Shown piece after piece: positions 56,033 to 64,000 of a DNA stretch of 64,000 nucleotides. The DNA lies in contig CABMPP010000017.1 of the NCBI GenBank assembly GCA_902388495.1, forward strand, positions 21,807 to 85,806, read 5' to 3'. The notes beneath the pieces are model-generated. The model searched no databases, had not been told where the DNA came from, and saw nothing but the letters and a program-made list of their open reading frames with translations. Position 1 is the first letter of the stretch; each line of letters opens with the position of its first letter. Source of the stretch: an uncultured Bacteroides sp. GTDB lineage: Bacteria; Bacteroidota; Bacteroidia; Bacteroidales; Bacteroidaceae. A program made the position numbers and the translations under genes.

Positions 56033-58927
56033 TTATCGTTTACACAGGCTTCGGAAGTCACAGTACTCACACTTCTTCGTATCTTCTGTTTGGCTGAAAG
56101 TCTCTTCCGGGTTGTAAATTTCCTGCAGAAGCCCTTGTAGCCGTTCGCGGAACTCGTCTTCATAGAAAGTGAAGTTGTTGACGGGCATTTTAGCCTGGCG
56201 GGCCGGTCCCATCTCAATGACCGGAGAATAGCTTTCGGAAGCTGCCCGGTGTATGTAGAGCAGGGCGGGGGCTACCTTCAACGACTGCTGGCGACACATG
56301 ATGGCTGCATATAGGAATGTTTGGAAGATATAGTTAGGACGGTTGTCGGCAGGAGTGAACAGTTGTTCTATATCTTCGGGCGTCTTGGGGGTACCTCCGG
56401 TTTTATAGTCCACGATGCGCAGGGTGTCTCCTTTACTGTCCAAGCGGTCGATGGTACCACCTATTTGCAGGGGGAGTTTTCCTTGCGGAGTATCTATCTC
56501 CATCACTTCCCTGACGTCTTGCTCCATGCCTTCCATGCAGAAGGGGGCATATTGCAGATCGTTGCGCAACAGCTGGCGCAGGTAGGAGGTGATGACTTTG
56601 GAGTGGATGAGCTGCGTACCGTTGTATTCCGGCTGCTCCGTTTGCGGCACGTGGAAGAACTTCTCTTTGAATGCGCTGTCTACGTAGTTCTGAAGCTTGA
56701 TGTCATTCTTCAGCAGTAGTTCCAGATCTTCCTTGCGTATTTCTTTGCCGTTGGCGGTGAGATCGTTGTACACTAACTCGGCGGAGCGGTGGAAGATGGT
56801 TCCGAACAAGGCGGAGTCTATCTCTGCACTCACTTCATCGGGAGCTTTCAGTCCGGCGACGTAGCGGTAATAGAACTTCAGCCGACAGTCCAGATAGGCA
56901 TTGAGGGCCGACGGGGAGAAGAAGGCGCGGGGGCGGCGCCGGATGTCGTAGGCATGGTACATCTGTTCCAGTATCTCCGGTGTTTTGGTGATCTTGATCT
57001 CCCGGCTTTGCTGGGGCGACTGTCCGGCTTCCAGATACTCGCGTGAAATATCGTGCGGCGACTCCACCAGAAATTGCAGCATGAAGCGGGACATCTCTCC
57101 ACGGTTCAGCCCATCGGAAGCAGTGTTATATAATAAGGTGACGTTTTCGGCACGCTGGATGAGGCGGTAGAAGTAGTAGGCATAGACGGCATTCTTGTGT
57201 TCGATGGTAGTCATGCCGAAAGCCCGTCGCAAGTTGTAGGGGATGAAAGACGATTCACCGCCTGCTTTGGGCAGCTGCCCTTCGTTGAGGGAGAGCATGA
57301 TGAGGTTGCGGAAGTCGAGGTTACGCGTTTCCAGTACGCCCATGACTTGCATGCCGATGGCGGGTTCGCCATGGAAAGGGATGTTGGCAGAGGTCAGCAG
57401 CCGGTTCAGCAGACGTTTCAGGGTGTCTGTTTTCAGGCTGCTCAGTTCGCCGGTTTCAATCAGGTTGACCAGGCGGTTGATGAGGGTGTAGCTTTTGAAC
57501 AAAGATTCGCGGTATAGTTGGTTGAAGATGTCTTCCGCATCTTTCTCTTGGCGGTAGATGGCGGAGACTTCGCGAAGCAGCTCGGTGAGGTAGCGGCAGA
57601 GGGCGGCGATACCATTCTGCGGGGTGAATACCTGTTCCAGAAAGCCGTCTTGCTTCAGCTCCGAGGGGAGGGGGTAGAAGCGGTTATCTTCGGTTAGCTG
57701 ATGTTCCAACGTCTCGGCGGCGGGGGAGAGCCGGCGGGTGTAGGGGTGCTTGAGCACTGCCAGGACGGAGGCGTACGAGTATCGTCCGGTGTCGGTCCGA
57801 TAACCGGTAGTTTGCAGTTCCACCAGTGCGCTGATAAAACTGTACACAGGGGTCTGTGCCAGTGGGAAACCCATAGTGATGTTGACGTTCTTCACTTCGG
57901 AAGGGATGGAGTGCAGAACGGGGAGCAATAGGGTTTCGTTGCAGAGGACGACGGCATTCTCCTTTTCCGTGCAGGCGTCCGTGCCGCCTTTCATGACGGT
58001 GCGTACCCATTGGGGCAGATAGCGTGCCTGTGCATTTTCGGTAGAGGCGGAGATGAACCGCACGCTCTTGGGACGGCGCAACACGTCGAATGCTGTTTCC
58101 GGCAACTGGTTGGGGAAGACCTTGAGGTTGCGGAGGATGAACTCTCCTGCTTCGTGGGTGTAGGGAGGCTGCTGCTGGCGGGGCAGACGGGTGTAGAAGA
58201 TGTCGTAATCCCAGTAAAACATCGCTTTTCCGGCATCCTGCAGGAGTTGGAAGAAGCGGGTCTCCACCCGGTTCAGCACGTTGAAGCCCACGAATACATA
58301 GCGGTCGTAGCGCAGGTGGTCCGTCCTGAGTTGTTCCATGACGTTGCGATACATCATGCCCTCGTAGGCAATGCCGAGTTCGGTGAGGCGGGTGCGGTAG
58401 CGACGGTAGATGTCTCCCAGCTTGTCCCAGAGGGAGATGAACTTCGTTTTCAGCTCCGTACGCCGTTCGATGGAGAAGTTCTGGAAGAATTGCTGGATGG
58501 CTTCTTCCTGCTCGCGGTCCAGGAAGTCGTAGTCGTCCATCAGGTTCTTCAAGTCCTGCAGGTTGGTGAAGAGGCGGTCGGCATCCACCAGGTTCTTGTC
58601 CACGTCGTCGAAGTCGCTGATGAGCAGTTCGCCCCAGAAGTAGAAGTCGTCCAGCGTCTCCTCGCTGCGGGTCGCTTCGCGGAATACTTTGTAGAGTTCG
58701 CACACCAGGCGGATGGGGTCGCCCAGCTTCAAGGGGGACAGCTGGCGGAAGAGTTCGCTGATGCTGACGTAGGCGGGCGACCACAGCGGGCGGTCGGACT
58801 GCGCGGCCAGGTATTCGTTGAAGAACAGGCTGGCGCGTTTATTGGGGAAAACGATGGCAGTGCGCGAGAGGTCGCTGCCTATTTTAGAATAAAGGTCGCG
58901 GGCGACCAGTTGGAGGAATGTTTCCAT
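56033..58927 (-). CDS. AddB-like PD-(D/E)XK nuclease subunit
   Basis: The start METFLQLVARDLYSKIGSD is used. The 964-aa protein resembles AddB of Bacteroidetes: an inactive helicase-like N-terminal part with LVCELYKVFREA and FVGFNVLNRVETRFFQLL, and a C-terminal nuclease with GGTIDRLDSKGDTLRIVDYKTG (Asp, Asp-Tyr-Lys). An iron-sulfur staple is formed by Cys in YLDCRLKFYYRY and the CEYCDFRSLC tail, four cysteines in total. It works with AddA in processing double-strand breaks for RecA. It starts 5 nt after the AddA stop, as an operon. Confidence 0.83.
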   Translation of the reverse strand: METFLQLVARDLYSKIGSDLSRTAIVFPNKRASLFFNEYLAAQSDRPLWSPAYVSISELFRQLSPLKLGDPIRLVCELYKVFREATRSEETLDDFYFWGELLISDFDDVDKNLVDADRLFTNLQDLKNLMDDYDFLDREQEEAIQQFFQNFSIERRTELKTKFISLWDKLGDIYRRYRTRLTELGIAYEGMMYRNVMEQLRTDHLRYDRYVFVGFNVLNRVETRFFQLLQDAGKAMFYWDYDIFYTRLPRQQQPPYTHEAGEFILRNLKVFPNQLPETAFDVLRRPKSVRFISASTENAQARYLPQWVRTVMKGGTDACTEKENAVVLCNETLLLPVLHSIPSEVKNVNITMGFPLAQTPVYSFISALVELQTTGYRTDTGRYSYASVLAVLKHPYTRRLSPAAETLEHQLTEDNRFYPLPSELKQDGFLEQVFTPQNGIAALCRYLTELLREVSAIYRQEKDAEDIFNQLYRESLFKSYTLINRLVNLIETGELSSLKTDTLKRLLNRLLTSANIPFHGEPAIGMQVMGVLETRNLDFRNLIMLSLNEGQLPKAGGESSFIPYNLRRAFGMTTIEHKNAVYAYYFYRLIQRAENVTLLYNTASDGLNRGEMSRFMLQFLVESPHDISREYLEAGQSPQQSREIKITKTPEILEQMYHAYDIRRRPRAFFSPSALNAYLDCRLKFYYRYVAGLKAPDEVSAEIDSALFGTIFHRSAELVYNDLTANGKEIRKEDLELLLKNDIKLQNYVDSAFKEKFFHVPQTEQPEYNGTQLIHSKVITSYLRQLLRNDLQYAPFCMEGMEQDVREVMEIDTPQGKLPLQIGGTIDRLDSKGDTLRIVDYKTGGTPKTPEDIEQLFTPADNRPNYIFQTFLYAAIMCRQQSLKVAPALLYIHRAASESYSPVIEMGPARQAKMPVNNFTFYEDEFRERLQGLLQEIYNPEETFSQTEDTKKCEYCDFRSLCKR

Positions 58928-58932
58928 AATGC

Positions 58933-61900
58933 TTATACTTTCTCTATTATTTCTTCTTCTACATACCACAGATAACCTTTGATGCTTTCGGCAGCATAGC
59001 CCATGCGGACAAGCAGCTGCACGTAGCCCTGCACCTGTTTATTGTATTTCTTATTTGGCTTACCGAATTTGAAATCCACGACTACGATTTCTCCGTCGCG
59101 CATCATTACGCGGTCTGGACGTCGGGTGCGGAGTTCTCCGTTTTCCTGCCAGATGATGTCGCATTCGTTGAACAGTTGCCACTCTCCCGAATACCACTCC
59201 TTGACTTGGGGCAGGGAGAAGGCGCGACGGGTCAGCGTGCGTATTTCTTCTTCGGTTTCGGTACGGCCGATGACTCCTTCGAATACAAGTTGGCTGATGG
59301 CGTCTTCTATATCATTTTCGGTTTCGATGGCAGAAAACAGGGTATGTAGCAGGCGTCCGCGGTTGATGAAGCGCTGGCTGGATTCCGATTCATCCACTCC
59401 GGCGATGAAGTCGGCCGAGCGGTTGGATTGGCGGAATTCGATGTCGTGGAGCATGCTCTCCATGTGGATGGGGAGTTTTACGGGTTTCTGCGATAGCTTG
59501 TTGAGGGGGGCAGAGGGGAGGGGATTCTTCGCTTCGCTCTGAATGACGGGAGAGGATGGCTCGACGGCGGAGGGGCAAAGCTCTCCACTTTCGTAGACCG
59601 AGGCTTCTTCGTCCCAACTGCCCGTTCCGTTTTCGGCTATGCGCGGCAGAGTATTGGCAAGCAGTTCGGACATAGTGCCCTTCTGGTCTTTCTTGCTCCA
59701 AAGAACCAGGTTCTTTCCGGCACGGGTGAAGGCAACGTATAGCAGATTCAGATTATCAACCCACAGCTGCAGGCGTTCGTGGAGGTAATCCTGACGATAA
59801 ACGGATTCGGCCATTGTGGCGGAGTAGGTTACCGGGACAAGGCTGATGGCGTTGTAAGGCGCTTCGGGTGCGGTGCACCACACAAGCTGATTGTTCGTCT
59901 CGTTCTCCAGCTTCCAGTCGCAGAAGGGGATGAGTACGGTGTGGAATTCCAAACCTTTGGATTTATGGATGGAAAGGATGCGGATGCCGTCCATCTCTCC
60001 GCTGGGGATGGTTTTGCTGCACAGCGTTTCGTCCCAATAGCGGATAAAGCTGTCCAACTCGGAAGAGTTGCTTTGCAGGTATTCGGTCACTGCATCGAAG
60101 AAAGAGAAGAGGTAGGCGTCCTGCTTTTCGATGCAGCTCATGCCGAAGAGGCTGAACAGTTCTTCCAGCAGTTCGTAGAGGGGCATTAAACGCAATTCTT
60201 CGATGCGGGCGGTGAAGGCTTCGGGGAGCAGGCTGCCGGGAAGCGGACTGCCGGGGAGCGGGCTTTCAGAAAGGCTCATCGCCAACGAGGCGCGGGCGAT
60301 CTTGTTTTCCGGATTCGACAGGTAACGCAAGGCATCTATCAGCATGCAGATGGCCAGGGAGGCATCCAGCCGGAAGGCTTCGTCGGAGACTACGGGCAGG
60401 TGCAGTTCCTGGTCGAAGTAGTCGGCTATGGGGGGAATGTTCTTGTTCTTGCGGACAAGGATCGTGATATCGTTCAGTTGTATCCCCGCTTCCAATAGTT
60501 TTTTAACTTCTTCACCCAGGGAGATAAGGGTTTGCTCCGTATAGTTATGCTCTTCGTCCGGCTCCAGGAAGGAGGTTTTTACGTAACCACGTTCTTCGCT
60601 TTTCGGTGATTCCTGAGCAACATCGGCATAGGCGCGCTTCAAAGGGATGCAGTCTTCTTTCAGCTCATCCAGGTGCAGGGTGTTGAGGTAATCTACCGCA
60701 GCGGCGAATAGCTGATTGTTGAAGCGGATTACGTTTGTCTCGCTTCTCCGGTTGGTTTTCAACGTTTCCACACGGACGGGGAAGTTGTTTAATGGAGAGT
60801 GGATAATGGATAATTCTTCATTACCCAAGCTGTTCAGTATTCCCCAGTCTCCGTTGCGCCAGCGGTAGATGGACTGCTTCACGTCTCCTACAATCAGGCT
60901 GTCGGCTCCTTGTGAAAGGCCTTCGAGCAGCAGTAGGCGGAAGTTGTCCCACTGCATGCGGCTGGTGTCCTGGAATTCGTCAATCATCACGTTGCGTATG
61001 TTGGCACCGATCTTTTCGAAGACAAACGAGGAGTCGCCTTCGCGCACCAGCTTGTGCAGCAGAGCATTGGTGTCCGATAGCAGGAAGCGGTTGTGCTCGC
61101 GGTTCAGGGTGCGTACCTCTTCGTCTATATGGTTGAGGAGTTGCAGCTTGTTGAGGTGCTGCAAGGAAAGGCGGCAACTGTTTATGGTCCTGCTTTTCTG
61201 TGGGCGCAGTCTTTCGGCATCTTGCAGCAGAGGCATCAGGCTGCTCTCCGCCAGGCGGATAATCTCGTCTTTGCGTGGGGACGTTTTCGTAGCCCAGTTC
61301 TTGGCGTCTGCCAGGCAGTTCTGCAGGGTGGCGGTCATCACATCTTTGTCTGTCAGCTTGCCGTCGCGCAACTTACGGAAGTAGCTGCCGATGCCTCGGG
61401 CGCCTCCTTTCAGGTCTTCGGGGACGAGGGCATGTCCGTCCAGTTCGCCTTCGAATTGGTCGTAGAAGCCCTTCATCTGTTCCAGGGCTTCGGTTTCCAT
61501 TTCGCGCAGTACATCCCGGTAAAGTTTCAGGGTATCGGGGGTGCGCAGGCATTGGCGCAGGGGTTCGCCGCGCTCAATGTAGCTTTCGTCGAAGATGTTG
61601 CGGCCGAAACTTTTTACTTCGTTCGATACGTTCCAACGTTTGTCGTCGCGGATGCGTTCGTCGATGTACTCCAGCAACCATGCCAGCACGGGGGAGGTAG
61701 GAGTCAGTTTCTCGATGAGGCTGTCTACGGCATCGCTCAGTACTTCGGTGTTGTTCAGTTCGATGTTCAGGTTGGGGCTTAGTTCCAGTTCGCGGGCAAG
61801 GTTACGCATCACGGACTGGAAGAAGGAGTCGATGGTTTCTACCCGGAAGCGGCTATAGTCGTGTAGCATGTATTGCAATGCCATTCCGGCGCGTTGGCGC

Positions 61901-62187
61901 AGTTCTGCATCTTCACCTCCTACCGGGAGTCTCCCTTCACTTTTCATTCTCTCCAGCTCTTCCTTGATACGTGTCAGGTAGGCTTCGGAGGCCGGATCCC
62001 TCTGCCAGATGCCGTAGAGTTGTTGCAGAATACGTTCCTTCATCTCGGCTGTGGCCTTGTTGGTGAAGGTTACGGCGAGTATCTGCCGGTAGGCACGGGG
62101 ATTGAGTATCAGGTGCTTGATGTATTCTACCGCCAGCGTAAAGGTCTTTCCGGAGCCGGCGGAAGCTTTGTATACTAATAGTTCCAT
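58933..62187 (-). CDS. AddA-like UvrD-type helicase/nuclease subunit
   Basis: The start MELLVYKASAGSGKTFTLAV is used. The 1084-aa protein has the UvrD/Rep helicase motifs: Walker A ASAGSGKT (residues 8-15), VTFTNKATAEMKER (motif Ia), DEFQDTSRMQWDN (Walker B), VGDVKQSIYRWRNGD (III), and the late IHKSKGLEF and YVAFTRA. The C-terminus has a PD-(D/E)XK nuclease (VVVDFKFGKPNKKYNKQVQGY). The size fits AddA. Together with AddB it forms the end-resection machine of the RecBCD type used by Bacteroidetes. Located upstream of addB. Confidence 0.87.
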   Translation of the reverse strand: MELLVYKASAGSGKTFTLAVEYIKHLILNPRAYRQILAVTFTNKATAEMKERILQQLYGIWQRDPASEAYLTRIKEELERMKSEGRLPVGGEDAELRQRAGMALQYMLHDYSRFRVETIDSFFQSVMRNLARELELSPNLNIELNNTEVLSDAVDSLIEKLTPTSPVLAWLLEYIDERIRDDKRWNVSNEVKSFGRNIFDESYIERGEPLRQCLRTPDTLKLYRDVLREMETEALEQMKGFYDQFEGELDGHALVPEDLKGGARGIGSYFRKLRDGKLTDKDVMTATLQNCLADAKNWATKTSPRKDEIIRLAESSLMPLLQDAERLRPQKSRTINSCRLSLQHLNKLQLLNHIDEEVRTLNREHNRFLLSDTNALLHKLVREGDSSFVFEKIGANIRNVMIDEFQDTSRMQWDNFRLLLLEGLSQGADSLIVGDVKQSIYRWRNGDWGILNSLGNEELSIIHSPLNNFPVRVETLKTNRRSETNVIRFNNQLFAAAVDYLNTLHLDELKEDCIPLKRAYADVAQESPKSEERGYVKTSFLEPDEEHNYTEQTLISLGEEVKKLLEAGIQLNDITILVRKNKNIPPIADYFDQELHLPVVSDEAFRLDASLAICMLIDALRYLSNPENKIARASLAMSLSESPLPGSPLPGSLLPEAFTARIEELRLMPLYELLEELFSLFGMSCIEKQDAYLFSFFDAVTEYLQSNSSELDSFIRYWDETLCSKTIPSGEMDGIRILSIHKSKGLEFHTVLIPFCDWKLENETNNQLVWCTAPEAPYNAISLVPVTYSATMAESVYRQDYLHERLQLWVDNLNLLYVAFTRAGKNLVLWSKKDQKGTMSELLANTLPRIAENGTGSWDEEASVYESGELCPSAVEPSSPVIQSEAKNPLPSAPLNKLSQKPVKLPIHMESMLHDIEFRQSNRSADFIAGVDESESSQRFINRGRLLHTLFSAIETENDIEDAISQLVFEGVIGRTETEEEIRTLTRRAFSLPQVKEWYSGEWQLFNECDIIWQENGELRTRRPDRVMMRDGEIVVVDFKFGKPNKKYNKQVQGYVQLLVRMGYAAESIKGYLWYVEEEIIEKV

Positions 62188-62275
62188 GTAGATTTGCTGC
62201 AATGAGTTTATCTGCAAACGTACGCAAAAATTGGGAGAAAACTAAATGCTGCTGCGGTTTCTTGAAAGAAATACT

Positions 62276-62283
62276 TATCTTTG
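62276..62283 (+). promoter_or_regulatory. -7 box of the AAA-ATPase/DUF1703 gene
   Basis: TATCTTTG, 27 nt before the ATG at 62310, with a weak upstream TTTC region. The gene has its own short promoter. Confidence 0.5.
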
Positions 62284-62309
62284 TTGGACATTATTAATAA
62301 GGTAAGTAT

Positions 62310-63866
62310 ATGAGCAATAAGATTTATCCTATCGGCATTCAGAACTTCGAAAGTCTTCGTAAAGACAATTACTTTTACATTGATAAAACAGCGTTGGTTT
62401 ATCAATTGATAAGCACCGGACGTTATTACTTTCTCAGCCGTCCGCGTCGTTTCGGAAAGAGCTTGCTTATTTCTACACTCGAAGCCTACTTCCAGGGAAA
62501 GAAGGAACTCTTTGAAGGGTTGGCGATGGAAAAGCTCGAAAAGGAATGGATAAAGCATCCCATCCTGCATCTTGATCTCAATATAGAGAAGTATGATACT
62601 GAAGAAAGCCTCAACAATATTCTTGAGAGATCGCTGGCCAAGTGGGAAGAACTTTATGGAGCCAATCCATCAGAACGTTCTTTCTCACTGCGTTTTGCGG
62701 GAATCATAGAGCGTGCTTACGAGCGAACGGGACAGCGTGTTGTCATACTCATTGACGAATATGACAAGCCCATGCTGCAAGCCATCGGCAACGAAGCTTT
62801 GCAAACGGAATTCCGCAATACCTTGAAGCCTTTCTACGGAGCACTGAAGACGATGGACGGGTGCATCAAGTTCGCCTTCCTTACCGGAGTTACGAAGTTT
62901 GGTAAAGTAAGCGTATTCAGCGACTTGAACAATCTCGACGATATCTCCATGCACGAACCCTACGTCAGCATTTGTGGGGTGACCGAACAAGAGATACACG
63001 ACAATCTTGAAGAAGAACTTCACGAACTGGCTGCTGCCCGTAAGATGACTTACGAAGAAGCATGTGCCGAATTGAAGGAATGTTACGATGGCTACCATTT
63101 TGCCGAAGATACCGAAGGCATCTACAATCCTTTCAGCCTGCTCAATACTTTTAAATATTATAAGTTCGGCAGCTACTGGTTCGAGACGGGGACTCCTACC
63201 TACTTGGTAGAGTTGCTGAAGCGCAGTCATTACGATTTAGAGAGCATGACACATGCCGAAACATACGCCGATGTGCTGAACAGTATCTATGGTGATGAAG
63301 AGCCTTTGCCGGTTATCTTCCAAAGCGGTTATCTTACGATTAAGGGGTACGATCAGGAGTTTGGGCTTTATCGTCTTGGTTTTCCTAATCGGGAGGTCGA
63401 AGAAGGTTTTGTCAAGTTCCTGCTTCCTTATTATACCCGTTTCAATAAATTCGAAGCCTCGTTCGAGATACAGAAGTTTGTCCGTGAGATACGTGCCGGA
63501 GAGCCGGATGCGTTCTTTAAACGCTTGCAGAGTTTCTTTGCCGATACTCCATACGAATTAATTCGCGACTTGGAACTTCATTATCAGAATGTGCTTTTCA
63601 TTGTCTTTAAATTAGTGGGCTTCTACACCAAGGCAGAATATCATACCTGCGAAGGCCGCATAGACCTTGTTGTGCAGACCGACCGATTCATCTACGTGAT
63701 GGAGTTCAAGCTGGAAGGTACGGCAGAAGAGGCATTGCAGCAAATCAATGACAAGCACTATGCGCAGCCTTTTGAAGCGGACGAACGAAAACTCTTCAAG
63801 ATTGGTATTAACTTCAGTGCAGAGACGCGTAATATTGAGCGGTGGCTTGTAGAGACGCGTGAATGA
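62310..63866 (+). CDS. AAA-ATPase-like protein with PD-(D/E)XK nuclease domain (DUF1703)
   Basis: The 518-aa product has the AAA-ATPase-like N-terminal domain (YPIGIQNFESLRKDNYFYIDKT, P-loop-like RPRRFGKSLLISTLEAYF, Walker B VVILIDEYDKPML) and the C-terminal DUF1703 nuclease fold (GRIDLVVQTDRFIYVMEFKLEGTAEEALQQI, with Asp and Glu-Phe-Lys). Bacteroides have many such genes and their function is unknown; they may act in defence or recombination. The gene is complete and followed by an open A/T-rich stretch to the window end. Confidence 0.88.
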   Translation: MSNKIYPIGIQNFESLRKDNYFYIDKTALVYQLISTGRYYFLSRPRRFGKSLLISTLEAYFQGKKELFEGLAMEKLEKEWIKHPILHLDLNIEKYDTEESLNNILERSLAKWEELYGANPSERSFSLRFAGIIERAYERTGQRVVILIDEYDKPMLQAIGNEALQTEFRNTLKPFYGALKTMDGCIKFAFLTGVTKFGKVSVFSDLNNLDDISMHEPYVSICGVTEQEIHDNLEEELHELAAARKMTYEEACAELKECYDGYHFAEDTEGIYNPFSLLNTFKYYKFGSYWFETGTPTYLVELLKRSHYDLESMTHAETYADVLNSIYGDEEPLPVIFQSGYLTIKGYDQEFGLYRLGFPNREVEEGFVKFLLPYYTRFNKFEASFEIQKFVREIRAGEPDAFFKRLQSFFADTPYELIRDLELHYQNVLFIVFKLVGFYTKAEYHTCEGRIDLVVQTDRFIYVMEFKLEGTAEEALQQINDKHYAQPFEADERKLFKIGINFSAETRNIERWLVETRE

Positions 63867-64000
63867 CGGTATGAATCGTGAATAAATTACCTTAGGACAG
63901 AAAAAGTGTAGTAATTGTCGGAAAATAAGACAATTAGGAGGGGTAAAGCGTTCATTAAACGTTCGTTTTTTGAACGCCCACAAAGGTAATGTTTTTTCTC
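63867..64000. other. Window-edge intergenic stretch
   Basis: No gene is visible in the last 134 nt. An A/T-rich, GAACG/CGTTC-bearing sequence (GCGTTCATTAAACGTTCG near 63948) could be regulatory. Confidence 0.4.

Overview
The window looks like a chromosome segment of a Bacteroides species or close relative. The signs are promoters of the Bacteroides type (TTTG, 19-20 nt, TAnnTTTG), fimbrillin lipoproteins, Bacteroidales-only families (DUF3575, DUF6261, DUF4248, DUF6132) and AraC regulators fused to membrane segments.

Region 1 (about 1-18.5 kb) is part of a Mu-like transposable prophage. The left edge carries head genes on the + strand: terminase C-terminus, gp36-like, DUF935 portal, gpF-like and gpG-like. 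A junction follows with lysogeny-type or accessory genes: an HU-like protein, DUF4248 and an unknown protein with its own promoter. A long leftward early operon fills 16.5-6.5 kb: a small DNA-binding protein, the MuA-type DDE transposase, a MuB-type ATPase, a RecA-like ATPase, a GemA-like protein, Gam, small proteins, a radical SAM protein and a cytosine-C5 methyltransferase. The methyltransferase gene seems to encode a second conserved protein in another frame. A divergent repressor faces the early promoter, with a palindrome lying in the promoter spacer. A tRNA-Met(CAU)-like gene and a repeat array lie near the right end. The exact att ends were not found.

Region 2 (18.6-43.2 kb) is a large type-V (fimbrillin) pilus locus on the - strand, built from two related gene sets. 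Each set has a DUF3575 outer-membrane protein, a FimB/Mfa2-type anchor, several fimbrillin-fold lipoproteins and a DUF6261 protein. In the first set two subunits end in parallel beta-helix repeats. In the second set two subunits end in an FGE/SUMF1 (C-type-lectin) domain whose extreme C-terminus resembles a DGR variable region. Two membrane-anchored AraC-type regulators are divergent from set 1, and direct repeats lie in the shared intergenic region. An Lrp regulator and metY separate the two sets. The pilus genes are interspersed with a family of 120-230 bp palindromic repeats and 42-45 bp tandem arrays.

Region 3 (43.3-64 kb) is mostly ordinary chromosome. It holds an Rpn-type nuclease, a TPR/AraC regulator, a voltage-gated-type K+ channel, a flavin-binding PNPOx-fold protein, an AraC regulator, a DUF6132-DoxDA pair, a two-gene chromate transporter, a GNAT-like/IbrA/IbrB operon, a UDP-glucuronate decarboxylase, a response regulator-histidine kinase, the AddA/AddB recombination nuclease pair, and an AAA-ATPase/PD-(D/E)XK (DUF1703) protein.
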